A stretch of 64,000 nucleotides of DNA from Amycolatopsis mediterranei (GCF_026017845.1 NZ_CP100416.1:9488366-9552365), one strand, 5' to 3'. Numbered from the stretch's first letter, positions 53,139 to 62,089 are shown. Notes: generated by a model from the letters alone, not told the origin. A program made the numbers and translations.

Positions 53139-54308
53139 TTGCGCACCATGAGCCACGAGGACTACCTCGGCATGCGGCGGTTCCCCGGGCTCGACGGTCT
53201 GCGCGCGCTCGCCGCGACGATGGTCATCTTCTTCCATTTCGGCGGCCCGAACTGGACGTGGCTGTCGGGCTGGGTCGGCGTCTACCTCTTCTTCGTGCTG
53301 TCGGGATTCCTGATCACCACGCTGCTGCTGCGCGAGCAGGACCGCACCGGCCGGATCTCGCTGTCGAACTTCTACATCCGGCGCGTGTTCCGGATCCTGC
53401 CGCCGTACCTGGTGATCCTCGGCGGGATCGTCGCGTTCGTCGTCCTGCGCGGCGAGTTCTACTCGCGCGATTTCCCGCAGGCGCTGAAGTACTACCTGAC
53501 GTTCCTCAACGAATTCCTGCCGGCGGCCACCCACGGCGCGGACAACTTCTTCAGCGGCTCGTGGACGCTCGGCATCGAGGAGAAGTTCTACCTCGTCTGG
53601 CCGTTCCTGCTGGTCGCCATCGGGATCGGGGCGGCGAAGCGCAAGTTCCTGCTGGTCGGCGTGGCGATGGTCGCGCTGCTGGCGCTGGTCCCGCTGACCA
53701 CCGGCGGCTGGGTCCTCGAGTACTCGCAGACGGCGATCTACCGCTCGACGATCCACTACTTCATCCTGGCGGGCGGCTGCCTGCTGGCGATCCTGCTGCA
53801 CTACCGCCGCGGGTACGCGCTGCTGAAGCCGCTGACGCACCCGCTGGCGGCGATCCCGATCGTCGTGGCGTTCGCGCTGCTGCACACGAACTTCGACGAC
53901 CTCTGGCACGAGACCCGCAACAACTTGTGGCTGCTGGTCGCGTACGCGGCGCTGACGATGCTCCTGCTGATCGTACTGGTCAGCCCGGGCCCCCTGCGGT
54001 GGCTGCTCAGCACCGCCCCGATGCGGTTCGTGGGCGAGCGGTCGTACTCGCTGTACCTGCTCCAGGGGCCGGTGCACTTCGTCGTCGTGCAGGCGGTGCC
54101 CGGGCTCGGAGCGCACCGGACGGTCTCGGGGCTGACGGTGTTCCTGGTCGGCCTGGCGATCGCCGACCTGATCCACCGCTGGGTCGAGAAGCCGTTGATC
54201 GACGTCGGCAAGCAGCTCATCGCCCGCAAGGAAGCCCGGCGCGCGGAACGGCAGGAAGCGGACCACCCTGCCGAGACGCGCGCCGAGCCCGCGCCGGTCG
54301 CGTCCTAG
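53139..54308 (+). CDS. Acyltransferase-3 family membrane protein
   Basis: 389 residues from TTG 53139, chosen because AGGGGA lies 6 nt upstream; ATG 53148 is the alternative. Family landmarks are RRFPGLDGLRALAATMVIFF with H in FFHFGG, GVYLFFVLSGFLITTLLL and SWTLGIEEKFYLVWPF, followed by about ten membrane helices and a charged C-terminal tail. It transfers acyl groups (often acetyl) to sugars or lipids of the envelope. It overlaps the convergent nitroreductase gene by 4 bp. Confidence 0.88.
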   Translation: MRTMSHEDYLGMRRFPGLDGLRALAATMVIFFHFGGPNWTWLSGWVGVYLFFVLSGFLITTLLLREQDRTGRISLSNFYIRRVFRILPPYLVILGGIVAFVVLRGEFYSRDFPQALKYYLTFLNEFLPAATHGADNFFSGSWTLGIEEKFYLVWPFLLVAIGIGAAKRKFLLVGVAMVALLALVPLTTGGWVLEYSQTAIYRSTIHYFILAGGCLLAILLHYRRGYALLKPLTHPLAAIPIVVAFALLHTNFDDLWHETRNNLWLLVAYAALTMLLLIVLVSPGPLRWLLSTAPMRFVGERSYSLYLLQGPVHFVVVQAVPGLGAHRTVSGLTVFLVGLAIADLIHRWVEKPLIDVGKQLIARKEARRAERQEADHPAETRAEPAPVAS

Positions 54309-54727
54309 CGCTCCAGGACCACGATCGGGATGAGCCGGTCGGTCTTCGTCTCGTACTCCGCGAAGCCCTCGGCGTGCGCCACCATGCCCGCGTACAGGCG
54401 GTCGCGCTCGGCGCGGTCGGCGATCACGGTGGCCGTGGCCTCGAACTTCTCGGTGCCGACCTCGACCGTGACCTTCGGGTTGGCGACCAGGTTGTGGTAC
54501 CAGGCGGGGTTCTTGGGCGCACCGCCCATGGACGCGGCGATGACGTAGCGGTCGCCGTCCAGGGTGTAGACGAGCGGGGACAGGCGCTCCTCGCCGCTCT
54601 TCGCGCCGATCGTGGTGAGCAGGAGCACGTTCTTGCCATCGAACATGCCGCCGACCTTGCCCTCGTTGGCCCGGAATTCGGCGGCGACCTGCTTGTTGAA
54701 CTCGTTCATGTCGGCTGGCGCGGTCAT
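54305..54727 (-). CDS. F420-dependent nitroreductase-family (Ddn-like) oxidoreductase
   Basis: 140 residues of the split-barrel Ddn family: LLLTTIGAKSGEERLSPLVY binds the F420 tail phosphate, followed by GGAPKNPAWYHNLVANPKVT. Members reduce quinones or nitro compounds with F420H2. It is divergent from MarR with a palindrome between them, so it is probably induced by a xenobiotic or quinone sensed by MarR. Confidence 0.9.
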   Translation of the reverse strand: MTAPADMNEFNKQVAAEFRANEGKVGGMFDGKNVLLLTTIGAKSGEERLSPLVYTLDGDRYVIAASMGGAPKNPAWYHNLVANPKVTVEVGTEKFEATATVIADRAERDRLYAGMVAHAEGFAEYETKTDRLIPIVVLER

Positions 54728-54787
54728 GGGATCCCCTTGTTTCTGGCCGGTAGGCTCGAGCGGGCGCGAGGTACGCTCGAGCTAAGT

Positions 54788-54802
54788 GTTTGCTTTGCAA
54801 AC
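54788..54802. promoter_or_regulatory. Palindromic operator between the nitroreductase and marR
   Basis: GTTTGC-TTT-GCAAAC, a perfect 6-bp inverted repeat in an AT-rich patch of the 99-bp divergent region. It is a likely MarR binding site serving both genes. Confidence 0.6.
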
Positions 54803-54826
54803 AAAACTACCGACGGGAGGTGAGTG

Positions 54827-55291
54827 GTGTCAACGGAGGCCGGGCCGAGTGTCGAGGACGGCGTGCGGCAGCTCCTGCTGCTCATGCCACGGCTGGTCGG
54901 GCGGGCGAAGCGCACGCCGGTGCCGGCCGAGCTGGACGGCTGCGCGCTGGCGCCGAGACACCTCTCGCTGCTGTCGTACCTGCTCTTCGACGGCCCGATG
55001 ACGGTCACCGAGCTGGCCACCCGCCTCCAGGTGGCGCCGACGACGGCGAGCCTGATGGTCGGCGACCTCAGCCGCCAGGGCGTGCTGAACCGCGACGAGG
55101 ACCCCGCCGACCGCCGCCGCACGATCGTCAGCATCACCCCGGACAAGCGGCCGGCGGTCGACGCCTGGCTGGCCCGGGGCGCGAAGGCCTGGAGCGACGC
55201 CTTGACGCCGCTGACCCCTGCCGAGCGGCAGCTGGTGATCGCGACGCTGGAAGCCTACGAACGCGGCACCTGCGACGGCCCCGGCTGCTAG
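54827..55291 (+). CDS. MarR-family transcriptional regulator
   Basis: 154 residues from GTG 54827; GGGAGG lies 6 nt upstream, too close for GTG 54824. The winged helix is seen in MTVTELATRLQVAPTTASLM, VGDLSRQGVLNRDEDPADRR and RRTIVSITPDKR. It probably represses itself and the divergent Ddn-like gene until a small aromatic ligand binds. Two cysteines near the C-terminus (GTCDGPGC) could give redox sensitivity. Confidence 0.88.
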   Translation: MSTEAGPSVEDGVRQLLLLMPRLVGRAKRTPVPAELDGCALAPRHLSLLSYLLFDGPMTVTELATRLQVAPTTASLMVGDLSRQGVLNRDEDPADRRRTIVSITPDKRPAVDAWLARGAKAWSDALTPLTPAERQLVIATLEAYERGTCDGPGC

Positions 55292-55294
55292 CGG

Positions 55295-55654
55295 CTATTC
55301 GTCGCCGCGCTTTTCGCGGGCCAGCTTGCGCTGCGCTTCCGCGCGTTCCCGGCACTTGCGGAGGAATTCCTCGTCGTCTTCCGGGCTCGTCGCCGCGAAC
55401 CGGCCCGGCCGGTCGTACTCCGGAAACGCCGGCGTTTGGCGCTCGTACGGGCCGCGAGCCCGCACCACCTGCTGCGGACGGCCTGCCACCAGCCAGATGA
55501 TCGAGCCGACCAGCGGCACGACCAGCACGAGCAGCAACCACAATCCCTTCGGCAGGTTGCGGCAGGACGATTCGTCCGTCGTGATCACGTCGACCAAGCA
55601 GAAGATCCACAACCCGAACGTGACGATGCCGAGCAGGCCGTCGAAGTACAGCAA
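55295..55654 (-). CDS. PLDc_N-domain membrane protein
   Basis: 119 residues from TTG 55654 with GGGGAA just upstream. Two helices (FDGLLGIVTFGLWIFCLVDV and LLLVLVVPLVGSIIWLVAGR) flank NLPKGLW, the PLDc_N pattern. A charged cytoplasmic tail follows (EEFLRKCRERAEAQRKLARE). Function unknown; common single-gene unit in actinomycetes. Confidence 0.82.
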   Translation of the reverse strand: MLYFDGLLGIVTFGLWIFCLVDVITTDESSCRNLPKGLWLLLVLVVPLVGSIIWLVAGRPQQVVRARGPYERQTPAFPEYDRPGRFAATSPEDDEEFLRKCRERAEAQRKLAREKRGDE

Positions 55655-55711
55655 TTCCCCGCCTTCCCCCAGAGATGAACGCGGTAAGTCTTAGCAGAAG
55701 GCCCCGGCAGT

Positions 55712-56449
55712 TCAGCCGCGGGTCACCCACAGCGCCGAGGGCATCCGGAGATTCGGCGACGAAACCCAGGTCGTTTCCCCTTCTGTCAGGCGAAAGCCGC
55801 GCAACGCCTCGAGAACGCCGGCCGAGAGAGCGAGGGCGTGCCGCGACCCCGGGCACGCGCGCGGCCCGGCCCCGAACGGCGTCCCGGCGAGGGACACCGT
55901 GACGTCCGCGCCGTCGATCCGGCGGCGCGTGGCGAGCACCGGCTGCTCGGCGGGTTTTCCGGTCAGTGACGCGAAAAGCCCGTTGCCGATGAGGCCGGCC
56001 GTGGCGTCGCAGGCCTGGACGAGCAGGCCGATCCGGGCCGCCGCGGATTCGGTCGGCCCGCCGCAGGCCGCGACCAGCCGCGTCAACGCCGCTTCGGCGG
56101 CCTCGCCCGGCGCCACGTGCGGGTGGTACGCCGCCGCGACTCCGGCGACGTCGGCCGAGACGTCCGGCAGGCCCAGCGCCTCGGCGAGCACCCCGACCAG
56201 CACCGGCCGCGCGATCTCGGCCATCACGTCGACGACGTCGCGACCGGACACGATCCCGCGAGTGCGGAGAAAAGCGTTCTCCCGCAGGGAATCCGCGTCG
56301 ACCGAAGCCAGCGCGTCCACGGCCAGCGCGCGTCGCCGGACGTGGTCGGCACCGTTGCTGAAGCGGGCCACGGACGCACGCAACCAGGCGACGCTCCCCG
56401 GCGGAACGTCGAGGGGCACGGGCGGAACCGGAGCGGAAAGCGAAGTCAT
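55712..56449 (-). CDS. Miniature cytochrome-P450-like protein
   Basis: 245 residues against about 400 for P450s. The heme loop FGAGPRACPGSRHALALSAG with its Cys ligand is intact and an I-helix-like QACDATAGLIGNG is present. The DNA between these is short: after the I-helix the protein runs GLFASLTGKPAEQPVLATRR, so no ExxR K-helix fits. The N-terminal A-to-C helices are also missing or condensed (SVAWLRASVARFSNGADHVR retains the C-helix region). It may be a heme-binding derivative, or a coding relic still in frame. Confidence 0.75.
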   Translation of the reverse strand: MTSLSAPVPPVPLDVPPGSVAWLRASVARFSNGADHVRRRALAVDALASVDADSLRENAFLRTRGIVSGRDVVDVMAEIARPVLVGVLAEALGLPDVSADVAGVAAAYHPHVAPGEAAEAALTRLVAACGGPTESAAARIGLLVQACDATAGLIGNGLFASLTGKPAEQPVLATRRRIDGADVTVSLAGTPFGAGPRACPGSRHALALSAGVLEALRGFRLTEGETTWVSSPNLRMPSALWVTRG

Positions 56450-56553
56450 ACGGCGAAGATAGCCACGGAAAACGTCGGCGACGGCCGAAGTCTGTGTCAT
56501 CCGGGGCTCGGCCCCGGGCCGGGGGCTCCGCCACCCGGAACCTCCCAAAGCTG

Positions 56554-57231
56554 TCAGAGCACCGACGCTACCGGGAACCAGCTTGCCTGAGGCCCACCGC
56601 AGCGCGTCGGGCGCGGGACGTCGTGCTGGAACCACCACGCCTCGGTGATCCGGCCGTCCGGCAGCCGGTACGTCGGCGGGCCACCGACCCGGGCGAGCCC
56701 GGCGGCCTGCAGCGACCGCGCGCTGGCGACGTTGCCGACTTCCGCGCCGGCCCGCACCCGCGCCAAGCCGAGGTGCTCGTGCGCCAGCGTCAGCCCGGCG
56801 GCGAAGAGCACCCGCCCGAAGCCGCGACCGCGGTAGGCCGGGGCGAGGTAGCCGCCGGTCTCCGGGCCGCCGTCCTCGCCGGTGTGCACGCTGACCAGCC
56901 CGGCGCAGCGGTTGGCCTCGACGTCGATCATCACCAGGTCGACGGACTGCGGATCGGGTGACGTCCAGACCGGGCCGGTGCCGGGCACGACCCGCAGCGC
57001 GTCCGCGCGCAGCGGTTCGGCGACGATCGAGTCGCGCTGCCAGCCGAGCCACCGCTGCGCGGCCGGATCACTGCCCCCGGCGACGGCGGCGGCGTACTCC
57101 CACGCGGTCGGGGTGCGGAAGAGGAAGCGCCCGCCGCGCAGCACGTGGCCCTGCCGGTCGCAGGTCCGCTTGGTCATCAGGCGGCCGCGGCGGGTGAGCC
57201 GGTCGAAGATCCCCTTGGTGGCTGGCAGCAT
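56554..57231 (-). CDS. GNAT-family acetyltransferase
   Basis: 225 residues. The GNAT core has VDLVMIDVEANRCAGLVSVH, GGYLAPAYRGRGFGRVLFAA (acetyl-CoA loop) and VGNVASARSLQAAGLARVGG. An N-terminal extension of about 40 residues precedes the fold. Substrate unknown. Its start is 52 bp from the divergent PaaX-type gene. Confidence 0.82.
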   Translation of the reverse strand: MLPATKGIFDRLTRRGRLMTKRTCDRQGHVLRGGRFLFRTPTAWEYAAAVAGGSDPAAQRWLGWQRDSIVAEPLRADALRVVPGTGPVWTSPDPQSVDLVMIDVEANRCAGLVSVHTGEDGGPETGGYLAPAYRGRGFGRVLFAAGLTLAHEHLGLARVRAGAEVGNVASARSLQAAGLARVGGPPTYRLPDGRITEAWWFQHDVPRPTRCGGPQASWFPVASVL

Positions 57232-57283
57232 CGCGGCGAAATCGTAGCGGAGCGATCCGGGCGGGAGTTGCTATCGTGGCGCG

Positions 57284-58138
57284 ATGACGGCCGTACCCGA
57301 GGCAACCGAACTGGACGGCTCCGGCCGGTCCGCCCAGCCTCGCCAGCTCATCGTGACGGTGTACGGCCTCTATTCGCGCACCGAAGGCGGCTGGCTCTCG
57401 GTCGCCTCGCTGATCGACCTGCTCGCCGCCGTCGGCGTCGACGAGCCCGCGGTGCGCTCGTCGATCTCCCGGCTGAAGCGGCGCGGAATCCTCGAAGCGG
57501 TGCGGCGTGACGCGACGGCGGGCTACGAACTGTCCGACGACGCCCGGGAGATCCTGCGCGAGGGTGACGAGCGGATCTTCCGCCGCGGGCGCGCGACCGC
57601 CGCCGACGGCTGGCTGCTCGCGGTGTTCTCGGTACCCGAGACCGAGCGCCACAAGCGCCACCTCCTGCGCACCCAGCTCGCCCGGATGGGCTTCGGCACG
57701 GCGGCCTCCGGCGTCTGGATCGCCCCGGCCCACCTCCACGCGGCGACGGAGGAAGCGCTCACCCGGCTCGGCCTGGCCGGCTACGCCGACCTGTTCCGCG
57801 CCGACCACCTGGCGTTCGGCGACGTCGCGGCGAAGGTCCGCGACTGGTGGGACCTCGACCGCCTGGACGAGCTGTACACGACATTCCTCGACGAGCACGG
57901 CCCGGCCCTGCGCCGCTGGCAGCGCCGCAAGCCGGTGCCGGACGAAGAGGCCTTCGGTGATTACGTCCGCGTGCTGACCGGCTGGCGCCGGATGCCCTAC
58001 CTCGACCCGGGCCTGCCCGCCGAGTTCCTGCCCGCAGGCTGGTCCGGGATCCGTGCGGCCGAGCTGTTCTTCGCGCTGCACGCGCAGCTGGAGACGCCGG
58101 CCCGGGCGTTCGTCGCGAAGGCGATCAACCTCGGCTGA
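57284..58138 (+). CDS. PaaX-family transcriptional regulator
   Basis: 284 residues. The N-terminal winged helix is LIVTVYGLYSRTEGGWLSVA, then SLIDLLAAVGVDEPAVRSSI and SRLKRRGIL; the middle WLLAVFSVPETERHKRHLLR and the C-terminal PAX-like domain complete the family. PaaX represses aryl-CoA catabolism until the aryl-CoA binds. Here it is beside an aryl-CoA monooxygenase fusion, RidA and acyl-CoA dehydrogenase, so it probably controls them. Its end overlaps RidA by 14 bp. Confidence 0.88.
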   Translation: MTAVPEATELDGSGRSAQPRQLIVTVYGLYSRTEGGWLSVASLIDLLAAVGVDEPAVRSSISRLKRRGILEAVRRDATAGYELSDDAREILREGDERIFRRGRATAADGWLLAVFSVPETERHKRHLLRTQLARMGFGTAASGVWIAPAHLHAATEEALTRLGLAGYADLFRADHLAFGDVAAKVRDWWDLDRLDELYTTFLDEHGPALRRWQRRKPVPDEEAFGDYVRVLTGWRRMPYLDPGLPAEFLPAGWSGIRAAELFFALHAQLETPARAFVAKAINLG

Positions 58139-58520
58139 GCACCGCGAACCCCTGGACCTCCACCAGCGCCTCCTCGTCCCACAGCCGGGACACGCCGATG
58201 CCCGCCATCGCCGGGTACTCCGTGCCCGCCAGCCGACGCCAGACCGCGCCGATCTCGCGGGCGTGGGCCCGGTAATCCGCCATGTCGACGATGTAGATCG
58301 TCACGCTGCAGAGGTCCGCCGGGGACCCGCCGGCCGCGCGCAACGACGCCAGCAGGTTGCCGAGTGCGCGCTCGAACTGGGCGACGACGCCCTCGCCGAC
58401 GATCTTGTTCGACGCGTCCAGCGCGGTCTGGCCGGCGAGGAAGACCACCCGCCCCTCGGCCACCACCGCGTGCGAGAAGCCGGACGGCTTGCCCAGCTCC
58501 GGCGGGTTGATGCGTTCCAT
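58125..58520 (-). CDS. RidA-family enamine/imine deaminase
   Basis: 131 residues from ATG 58520 (MERINPPELGKPSGFSHAVV). RidA landmarks are GRVVFLAGQTALD, ALGNLLASLRAAGGSPADLC and YPAMAGIGVSRLWDEEALVE. The arginine that binds the imino acid carboxylate is at the usual place near the C-terminal third only as Arg in VSRL, so the substrate may differ. In 2-aminobenzoyl-CoA degradation a RidA-like protein helps remove ammonia from the ring-reduced product; the next gene fits such a pathway. Confidence 0.85.
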   Translation of the reverse strand: MERINPPELGKPSGFSHAVVAEGRVVFLAGQTALDASNKIVGEGVVAQFERALGNLLASLRAAGGSPADLCSVTIYIVDMADYRAHAREIGAVWRRLAGTEYPAMAGIGVSRLWDEEALVEVQGFAVLSRG

Positions 58521-58549
58521 GCGGACACGGTACGCCATCTTTCGCGTTA

Positions 58550-58579
58550 TTGACGGTCGTAGTCGTCACGACATACCCT
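58550..58579 (+). promoter_or_regulatory. Promoter of the monooxygenase-reductase gene, leaderless
   Basis: TTGACG (58550-58555), an 18-bp spacer and TACCCT (58574-58579) lie so that transcription would begin at or one base before GTG 58587. GTCGTCACGAC (58562-58572), a palindrome inside the spacer, is a candidate PaaX or other repressor site. Confidence 0.5.
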
Positions 58580-58586
58580 GGACGGC

Positions 58587-60929
58587 GTGCGAATCGCGGT
58601 CATCGGTGGCGGCCCGGCGGGTCTGTACTTCGCCGCGCTCGCGAAACAGCTCGGTCCCGGCCACGAAATCACCGTCTGGGAGCGCAACGCGCCCGACGAC
58701 ACCTTCGGCTTCGGCGTCGTGTTCTCCGACGAGACGCTCGGCGGGATCGAGCACGCCGACGCGGCGGTGCACGAGGCGATGAAGGCCGAATTCGCCCGGT
58801 GGGACGACATCGACGTCCACTACCGCGGCACGGTCACCACCTCAGGCGGCCACGGCTTCGCCGCGATGAGCCGCAAGCGCTTGCTCGGCATCCTCCAGAG
58901 CCGCTGCGGCGAACTCGGCGTCGGGCTGCACTTCCGGGAGGAGGCTCCGGCCGATCTCTCGGGCTACGACCTGGTCATCGCCGCCGACGGCGTCAACTCG
59001 GCGATGCGCGCGCGGTACGCCGAAACGTTCCGGCCGAGCGTCGAGACCCGCCGGTGCCGGTACATCTGGCTGGGCACGGACCTCGTGTTCGACGCCTTCA
59101 AGTTCTACGTCCTCGAAACGCCGGCCGGGATCATGCAGATCCACGGCTACCCGTACGGCCGCGAGGGCAGCACGTTCATCCTCGAGGTCTCCGACGACGT
59201 CTGGCAGCGGACGTTCGGGCCGATCGCGGCGACCTCACTGAAGCCCGGCGAGAGCGACGAGAAGTCGATCGCGCTGATCCGCGAGCTGTGCGCCGACGTC
59301 CTCGACGGCCACCAGGTCATGGCGAACAACTCGAAGTGGGTCTCGTTCGGGACGGTCCGCTGCGAGACCTGGGTGCACGAGAACGTCGTCCTCCTCGGCG
59401 ACGCCGCGCACACCGCGCACTTCTCGATCGGCTCCGGCACGAAGCTGGCCATGGAGGACGCGCTCGCGCTGGCCGCGTGCCTGCACGAAAACGACGGTGT
59501 CGCCGAAGCGCTCAAGGCCTACGAACTGGAACGGCGACCGGTCGTCACGTCGACCCAGCGCGCCGCGCAGGCCAGCCTGGAGTGGTTCGAGAACATCGCG
59601 CAGTACGCCCACCAGGAACCGCCGCAGTTCGCGTTCAACATCCTCACGCGCAGCCGCCGCGTCACCTACGACAACCTCCGCCTGCGCGACCCCGAGTTCG
59701 CGGCCGAGCTCGACCACTGGTTCGCGCGCTCGCTCGGGACGACGTCGCGGCCGCCGATGTTCCAGCCGTTCCGGCTCGGCGAGCTGGAGCTGCCGAACCG
59801 GATCATCGTGTCCCCGATGGACATGTACTCCGCGGTTGACGGCGTGCCGGGCGACTTCCACCTGGTGCACCTGGGCAGCAAGGCCCTCGGCGGGGCCGGG
59901 CTGGTGATGACCGAGATGGTCTGTGTCTCCCCCGAAGGCCGGATCACGCCCGGCTGCGGCGGGCTGTACACACCGGAACAGGAAGCCGCCTGGAAGCGGA
60001 TCGTCGACTTCGCGCACACGCAGACGCCGGCGCGGATCGGCGTCCAATTGGGACACTCCGGGCGCAAGGGTTCCACGAAACTCATGTGGGACGGCATCGA
60101 CGAGCCGCTCCCGGCCGGCAACTGGGAAGTCTGCGCCCCTTCGCCATTGCCGTACTCCGAACGCAACCAAGTCCCCCGTGAACTGTCCACAACAGACCTC
60201 GACGAGATCCGCGAGCAGTTCGTCGCGTGCGCTCACGCGGCGGCCCGCGCCGGGTTCGACGTCCTGGAACTGCACTGCGCGCACGGCTACCTGCTGTCGT
60301 CGTTCCTCTCGCCGCTGACCAACCAGCGCACGGATGCCTACGGCGGCTCGCTCGAAAACCGGCTGCGCTTCCCCCTGGAGGTCTTCGACGCGGTGCGGGC
60401 GGTCTGGCCCGCCGAGCGGCCGATGACCGTCCGGATCTCGGCGACCGACTGGTGCGAGGGCGGCATCGACGCCGACGACGCCGTCGAGATCGCGCGTGCG
60501 TTCGCCGCCCACGGCGCCGCGGGCATCGACGTCTCGACCGGGCAGGTCGTCAGCGAAGAACGCCCGCAGTACGGCCGCAGCTACCAGACGCCCTACGCCG
60601 ACCGGATCCGCAACGAAATCGGCGAGGAGTACGGGATCGCGGTGATCGCCGTCGGGGCCATTTCGTCCTACGACGACGTCAATTCGCTGATCCTGGCCGG
60701 GCGCGCGGACCTCTGCGCACTGGGCCGGACGCACCTCTACGATCCACAGTGGACGCTGCACGCGGCGGCCGAACAGGGCTATCCGATGCCGTGGCCGAAG
60801 CCGTTCGCCGCGGGCAGCCGCAAGCCGCAGACGGGCCGCTCCGACGGACCGGAGCCGCGGCTCGACCTCGTCCGGTCCGGTCCCACCGGCACCGCCCATG
60901 CCCGCTGGCGACCGGGAGCGCCCTCATGA
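58587..60929 (+). CDS. Aryl-CoA monooxygenase/old-yellow-enzyme fusion
   Basis: 780 residues from GTG. Residues 1-385 are a class A flavin monooxygenase: IAVIGGGPAGLYFAALAKQL, VIAADGVNSAMR and LGDAAHTAHFSIGSGTKLAM. Residues 394-735 are an OYE-like TIM barrel: RLGELELPNRIIVSPMDMYS, HCAHGYLLSSFLSPLTNQRT, DAYGGSLENR. This fusion occurs in proteins annotated salicylyl-CoA 5-hydroxylase and in 2-aminobenzoyl-CoA monooxygenase/reductase, which hydroxylates and then dearomatises the ring. With RidA and acyl-CoA dehydrogenase adjacent I favour the 2-aminobenzoyl-CoA type, without proof. Confidence 0.88.
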   Translation: MRIAVIGGGPAGLYFAALAKQLGPGHEITVWERNAPDDTFGFGVVFSDETLGGIEHADAAVHEAMKAEFARWDDIDVHYRGTVTTSGGHGFAAMSRKRLLGILQSRCGELGVGLHFREEAPADLSGYDLVIAADGVNSAMRARYAETFRPSVETRRCRYIWLGTDLVFDAFKFYVLETPAGIMQIHGYPYGREGSTFILEVSDDVWQRTFGPIAATSLKPGESDEKSIALIRELCADVLDGHQVMANNSKWVSFGTVRCETWVHENVVLLGDAAHTAHFSIGSGTKLAMEDALALAACLHENDGVAEALKAYELERRPVVTSTQRAAQASLEWFENIAQYAHQEPPQFAFNILTRSRRVTYDNLRLRDPEFAAELDHWFARSLGTTSRPPMFQPFRLGELELPNRIIVSPMDMYSAVDGVPGDFHLVHLGSKALGGAGLVMTEMVCVSPEGRITPGCGGLYTPEQEAAWKRIVDFAHTQTPARIGVQLGHSGRKGSTKLMWDGIDEPLPAGNWEVCAPSPLPYSERNQVPRELSTTDLDEIREQFVACAHAAARAGFDVLELHCAHGYLLSSFLSPLTNQRTDAYGGSLENRLRFPLEVFDAVRAVWPAERPMTVRISATDWCEGGIDADDAVEIARAFAAHGAAGIDVSTGQVVSEERPQYGRSYQTPYADRIRNEIGEEYGIAVIAVGAISSYDDVNSLILAGRADLCALGRTHLYDPQWTLHAAAEQGYPMPWPKPFAAGSRKPQTGRSDGPEPRLDLVRSGPTGTAHARWRPGAPS

Positions 60930-62089
60930 CCTTCGCCCTCAACCCTGCTCAGCAGGCGTTCGCCGTCGAGGTGCGACGGCTGGCCGAGGAGCAGCTGCGG
61001 CCGATCGCCGAGTCCGGTGTGGAGGGTTCGGTCAACCGCCCGCTGCTCAAGGCGATGGGCGCGCTCGGCTTGCTCGCGCGGCTCTTCCCCGGTGTCGCGT
61101 CGGGGAAGCCGTCGAGACAGGCGGCCGCGACGGACCTGTGCATCCTGCGCGAGAACCTCGCCACTGTGAGCACGGAAGCCGAGACCGCGCTGGCGTTGCA
61201 GGGCCTCGGAAGCTACCCGGTGCTGCAGTCCGGAAAGGACGAACAGGTCGCAAAGTGGCTGCCCGCGGTGGCGGCCGGTGACGCGGTGGCGGCGTTCGCG
61301 CTGACGGAACCGGACGCCGGCTCGGACGCGGCGGCGCTCTCACTGGCGGCCGAGGCCGACGGTGACGGCTGGCGCCTCACAGGCGAGAAGATGTGGATCT
61401 CCAACGCGCCGGAAGCCGACTTCTACACGGTGTTCGCCCGGACGACGCCGGGCGCCGGCTCGCGCGGGGTGAGCGCGTTCGTCGTCCCCGCCGACCGCCC
61501 GGGCCTGGGCGGCGAGCACCTGGACCTGGTGAGCCCGCACCCGATCGGCACGGTGACGTTCGACGGCGTCGAGGTCCGGCGCGAGGAACTGCTCGGCGAG
61601 GAGAACCGTGGGTTCGCCGTCGCGATGCGGACCCTCGATCTGTTCCGCCCGAGCGTCGGCGCGTTCGCCGTCGGCATGGCCCAGGCGGCGCTGGACGCCA
61701 CGGTGTCCCACACGAGCGCGCGCGAGGCCTTCGGCGGACCGTTGATCAAGCAGCAGGCGGTGGCGCACGCGCTGGCCGAGATGGCCACCCGTACGGAAGC
61801 GGCCCGGCTGCTGGTCTACGCGGCGGCGGGTGCGTACGACGCGGGCGAGGCGAACCTCGGCGGCCGGGCGGCGATGGCGAAGCTGTTCGCCACCGAGGCG
61901 GCGCAGTTCGTCGTCGACTCGGCGGTCCAGCTCCACGGCGCCCGCGCGTTGCGGCGCGGGCACCTGCTGGAGCACCTGTACCGGGAGGTCCGGGCGCCCC
62001 GCATCTACGAAGGCGCGTCGGAGATCCAGCGGACGATCATCGCGCGGTGGCTGGCCTCTTCGGCTTCCGGTCGAGCCACCACTGGCTGA
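60926..62089 (+). CDS. Acyl-CoA dehydrogenase
   Basis: 387 residues from ATG overlapping the preceding stop. FAD/substrate motifs are AFALTEPDAGSDAAALSLAA, MWISNAPEADFYTVFAR and the C-terminal HLYREVRAPRIYEGASEIQR carrying the catalytic Glu. It would oxidise the alicyclic CoA thioester made by the preceding fusion enzyme. The last 53 bp overlap the convergent DUF2306 gene. Confidence 0.9.
   Translation: MTFALNPAQQAFAVEVRRLAEEQLRPIAESGVEGSVNRPLLKAMGALGLLARLFPGVASGKPSRQAAATDLCILRENLATVSTEAETALALQGLGSYPVLQSGKDEQVAKWLPAVAAGDAVAAFALTEPDAGSDAAALSLAAEADGDGWRLTGEKMWISNAPEADFYTVFARTTPGAGSRGVSAFVVPADRPGLGGEHLDLVSPHPIGTVTFDGVEVRREELLGEENRGFAVAMRTLDLFRPSVGAFAVGMAQAALDATVSHTSAREAFGGPLIKQQAVAHALAEMATRTEAARLLVYAAAGAYDAGEANLGGRAAMAKLFATEAAQFVVDSAVQLHGARALRRGHLLEHLYREVRAPRIYEGASEIQRTIIARWLASSASGRATTG

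Noticed and set aside
51690..54308. One continuous 872-residue protein ending as the acyltransferase
   Set aside because: The first half is out of frame with the BBE-type enzyme coded there and is Arg/Pro-rich. The acyltransferase starts near 53139.
60227..62089. Acyl-CoA dehydrogenase with a 230-residue N-terminal extension
   Set aside because: The extension is a shifted frame of the OYE domain. ATG 60926 overlaps the preceding stop and begins a normal acyl-CoA dehydrogenase.
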